64,000 bases of DNA from an uncultured Eubacteriales bacterium (lineage in GTDB: Bacteria; Bacillota; Clostridia; Oscillospirales; Oscillospiraceae). The stretch's first letter is position 1, and every line of letters starts with the position of its first letter. A program made the translations under genes and the position numbers. The notes under the pieces were generated by a model. It saw only the letters and a list, made by a program, of their open reading frames with translations, was not told where the DNA came from and made no database searches. Shown here in pieces: positions 62,319-64,000 of the stretch. The stretch covers positions 2,449,766-2,513,765 of the forward strand of contig LT599017.1 of assembly GCA_900079765.1 (NCBI GenBank). The letters are read 5' to 3'.

Positions 62319-63512
62319 TTACTTAATGTTACCGTAGGCGTTGACAGTGGCGGTCTTGGCGTTGGCGGCGGGCTCCACGGTGATGTCGTTGGAGACGGTG
62401 ATGGAGCCGTCGAACAGCTTGCCCACCAGGGTCTTATAGTCGTCCTGAGTGAACCCATCGCCAAACTGAGTGGTGTCCATGGGGATCTGGACATAGTTCT
62501 CCTCGGGGTTGGTGGACACGAGACCCAGGGTGTCGATCTTGCCGCCAAACTTGGCGAAGTTGCCGGCCTCGACCTCACCGAGCATGGTGTGGACGGTGGC
62601 GGCCAGGCCCTTCATGGCGGAGGTGATGGTCATGCCCTCGCCATAAGCGCCGTCGATGATGCCGGACTGGTCGACGTCGACACCGATGACCTTGGCGCCC
62701 TCGACCTTGGCAGCGGCCTCGGCAGCAGAGGTGTAGATGCCGCCGCCGCAGGCGAACACGGCCTGCACGCCCAGAGACTGATACCAGTTGTCCATGTAAG
62801 CGGTGATATCGGCGTCGCCGAAGAACTGGTTGCCATAGACGTACTCGACGGTCACAGGCTTGCCGGTCTCGGCGGCGGCGGCGTCAGCACCCTGCACGAA
62901 GCCGTAGCCATAGCGGACGACAGCGGGGACGGCCATGCCGCCCAGGAAGCCCACGTGGGTGTAGCCCAGCTTCACGGCGGCGTAGCCGGCCATGTAGCCG
63001 CAGAGCTCTTCCTGATACACAGCGCAGTAAACGTTCGAGGGCAGGGTGTAGTCGCCGAGGTCGCCAGCGCCCACGTCCAGAGCAATAAAGGTCACATCGG
63101 GATACACATCGGCGGTCTGGGTAATGGTCTCGCCGAAGGCGTAGCCGGGCATCACGATGACGTTGTAGCCATCGGCAACGGCCTTGTCGACCATGGCGAC
63201 ACGCTCGGCGGTGGAGTCACCGGCGGGCTTGTAGTAGCTGAAAGGAATCTTGTCGCCGCTGTAGGCCTTGCAGGCCTCATAAGTGGTCTGGTTGAAGGAC
63301 TGGTCAGTGATATCGCCGTAGTCGGTGATCATGGCCACCTTCATATCAGTGGCGGGAGTACTCTCGCTGGGAGTGGCGGAAGCGCTGGGGGTGGTGGAGG
63401 CGGAGGGACTGGGGGAGCTGCTGCCCTGACCGCCGGTGGAACCGCAAGCTGCCAGAGCGAAGACCAGCGCGAGGGACAGCACCAGAGCAAGGATTTTACG
63501 GGACTTGTTCAT
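62319..63512 (-). CDS. BMP-family nucleoside-binding lipoprotein
   Basis: A 397-residue lipoprotein with lipobox VFALAACGS (Cys23) and a Ser/Thr/Pro-rich tether (about 24-55). The BMP fold has VAMITDYGDITDQSFNQTTY at strand 1, VIVMPGYAFGETI, VGFLGGMAVPAVVRYGYGF and AVFACGGGIYTSA. It captures nucleosides outside the cell and hands them to the permeases. AAGGAAGG precedes the ATG. The codon usage is highly regular and the gene has the strongest promoter of the cluster, as expected for an abundant binding protein. Confidence 0.95.
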   Translation of the reverse strand: MNKSRKILALVLSLALVFALAACGSTGGQGSSSPSPSASTTPSASATPSESTPATDMKVAMITDYGDITDQSFNQTTYEACKAYSGDKIPFSYYKPAGDSTAERVAMVDKAVADGYNVIVMPGYAFGETITQTADVYPDVTFIALDVGAGDLGDYTLPSNVYCAVYQEELCGYMAGYAAVKLGYTHVGFLGGMAVPAVVRYGYGFVQGADAAAAETGKPVTVEYVYGNQFFGDADITAYMDNWYQSLGVQAVFACGGGIYTSAAEAAAKVEGAKVIGVDVDQSGIIDGAYGEGMTITSAMKGLAATVHTMLGEVEAGNFAKFGGKIDTLGLVSTNPEENYVQIPMDTTQFGDGFTQDDYKTLVGKLFDGSITVSNDITVEPAANAKTATVNAYGNIK

Positions 63513-63595
63513 TGTAACATCTACCTTCCTTTCGAACGTTGATGGCCGGCTGGAGCAAACTTCTCTGTTTACCCCTGAGCCGGACCCGTATTGAC

Positions 63596-63624
63596 ATTAT
63601 AACCCACCTGTCCAAAAAGAGCAA
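63596..63624 (-). promoter_or_regulatory. Promoter of the nucleoside transporter operon
   Basis: Minus strand TTGCTC (63624-63619), 17 bases, TATAAT (63601-63596). The leader of about 78 bases shows no purine riboswitch core that I can recognise. Confidence 0.7.
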
Positions 63625-63715
63625 CGGACAAATGTTCTTTTGTCATCTTTTTTTTACAGTTTTGAAACATTTACAAAAAACGTCTTCTTCCGCCGGGCAG
63701 CCCGATTTTGTGCCC

Positions 63716-64000
63716 TCACAGGCCGCACACCTCCCCGAGCACCAATACCGCAGGCTCTTTCACCGCAGCCTCCCGGGCAGCGCGGGGCAGGGTCTCCGCC
63801 GTCGCGTTCACTCGGCGCTGTGTGAGCAGCGCGCCGTTTTCCACCAGAGACGCGGGGGTATCTGGCGGAAGACCCACCGCCAGGAGCCCGGCGCAGATAG
63901 CCTCCAGATTCTCCATCGCCATGAGGAAGACCAGGGTCCCCCCCACCCGGACCAGGGCCTCATAGTCGAGTTCCAAGGTTTTTCCAGTGCGAGGGCTGCC
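63716..64000 (-). CDS. cobA: Uroporphyrinogen-III C-methyltransferase, C-terminal part (partial)
   Basis: The frame enters from the right edge and ends at TGA 63716-63718, giving the last 94 residues of a SUMT. It has GSPRTGKTLELDYEAL, GGTLVFLMAMENLEAI, GLPPDTPASLVENGALLTQRR and PAVLVLGEVCGL. These are the S-adenosylmethionine-binding C-terminal domain of the enzyme that makes precorrin-2 for sirohaem and cobalamin. The chain stops a few residues after GEVC, where many clostridial homologues continue into a fused uroporphyrinogen-III synthase, so it is probably a stand-alone form. Confidence 0.85.
   Translation of the reverse strand, partial: GSPRTGKTLELDYEALVRVGGTLVFLMAMENLEAICAGLLAVGLPPDTPASLVENGALLTQRRVNATAETLPRAAREAAVKEPAVLVLGEVCGL

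Noticed and set aside
63513-63595. Possible purine riboswitch in the nucleoside transporter leader
   Set aside because: The leader is under 80 bases and lacks the conserved loop sequences and three-way junction.

Overview
The window looks like the chromosome of an endospore-forming, anaerobic gut Clostridium-type Firmicute, probably in or near the Oscillospiraceae. The basis is strong Shine-Dalgarno sites, sigmaA-type promoters with 17-base spacers, a sporulation sigma-K gene fragment, mannose-family PTS genes, iron alcohol dehydrogenases and a Tn4451-type mobilisable transposon. The right half is GC-rich; the left end and the intergenic DNA are more AT-rich. No rRNA, tRNA or CRISPR array was found.

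Layout. (1) 1-4.3 kb, minus strand: a two-component system and an FtsX-type ABC transporter cut by the window edge. (2) 4.4-6.6 kb: a decayed acetyltransferase, a DUF1648 membrane protein, a CorA transporter and a decayed SPFH gene. (3) 6.6-8.3 kb: an Rrf2 regulator, an NAD(P)-binding protein and an FMN reductase, resembling the ywnA-ywnB locus. (4) 8.56-22.97 kb: a complete 14.4-kb Tn4451-like mobilisable element bounded by 43-bp imperfect inverted repeats. It carries tnpV, mobC, mobA, a tnpW-like gene and a tnpX-type serine recombinase. Its cargo is a 2615-residue surface protein (GLUG, MBG/Ig, SLH and cell-wall-binding repeats) with a small zinc-ribbon gene, both behind a textbook MerR-type promoter next to a divergent MerR/GyrI regulator. 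(5) 23-34.1 kb: two divergent sugar operons with EIIA, EIIB and a fused EIIC-EIID, aldolase, epimerase, two sister SDRs, hydroxyacid and iron-alcohol dehydrogenases, HAD phosphatase and two GntR/UTRA regulators. (6) 34.1-38.3 kb: a GH3 relic, an iron alcohol dehydrogenase, a large serine recombinase, and the first 67 codons of sigK converging on it.

The sigK/recombinase arrangement is that of the Bacillus subtilis skin element (spoIVCB/spoIVCA). The missing 3' half of sigK should lie further left on the same strand, but it is not in this window. If so, the 38 kb left of the junction, including the transposon and the sugar operons, would all lie inside a sigma-K intervening element that is excised in the mother cell.

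(7) 38.5-64 kb looks like ordinary chromosome: a PNPOx-like/proC/MFS operon; a flavodoxin gene and a flavin reductase gene that share an operator-like box next to an HxlR regulator; an ECF sigma/membrane-partner pair; a polysaccharide deacetylase lipoprotein; a Mef-like MFS pump; a Crp-like regulator; a MATE pump; an 8-oxoguanine deaminase; a csoR-copA(Z) copper operon; an S66 peptidase; a DUF378 protein; and cytidine deaminase with a complete BMP-type nucleoside ABC transporter. The window ends inside a uroporphyrinogen-III methyltransferase gene. All assignments come from reading motifs and context; no database search was run.
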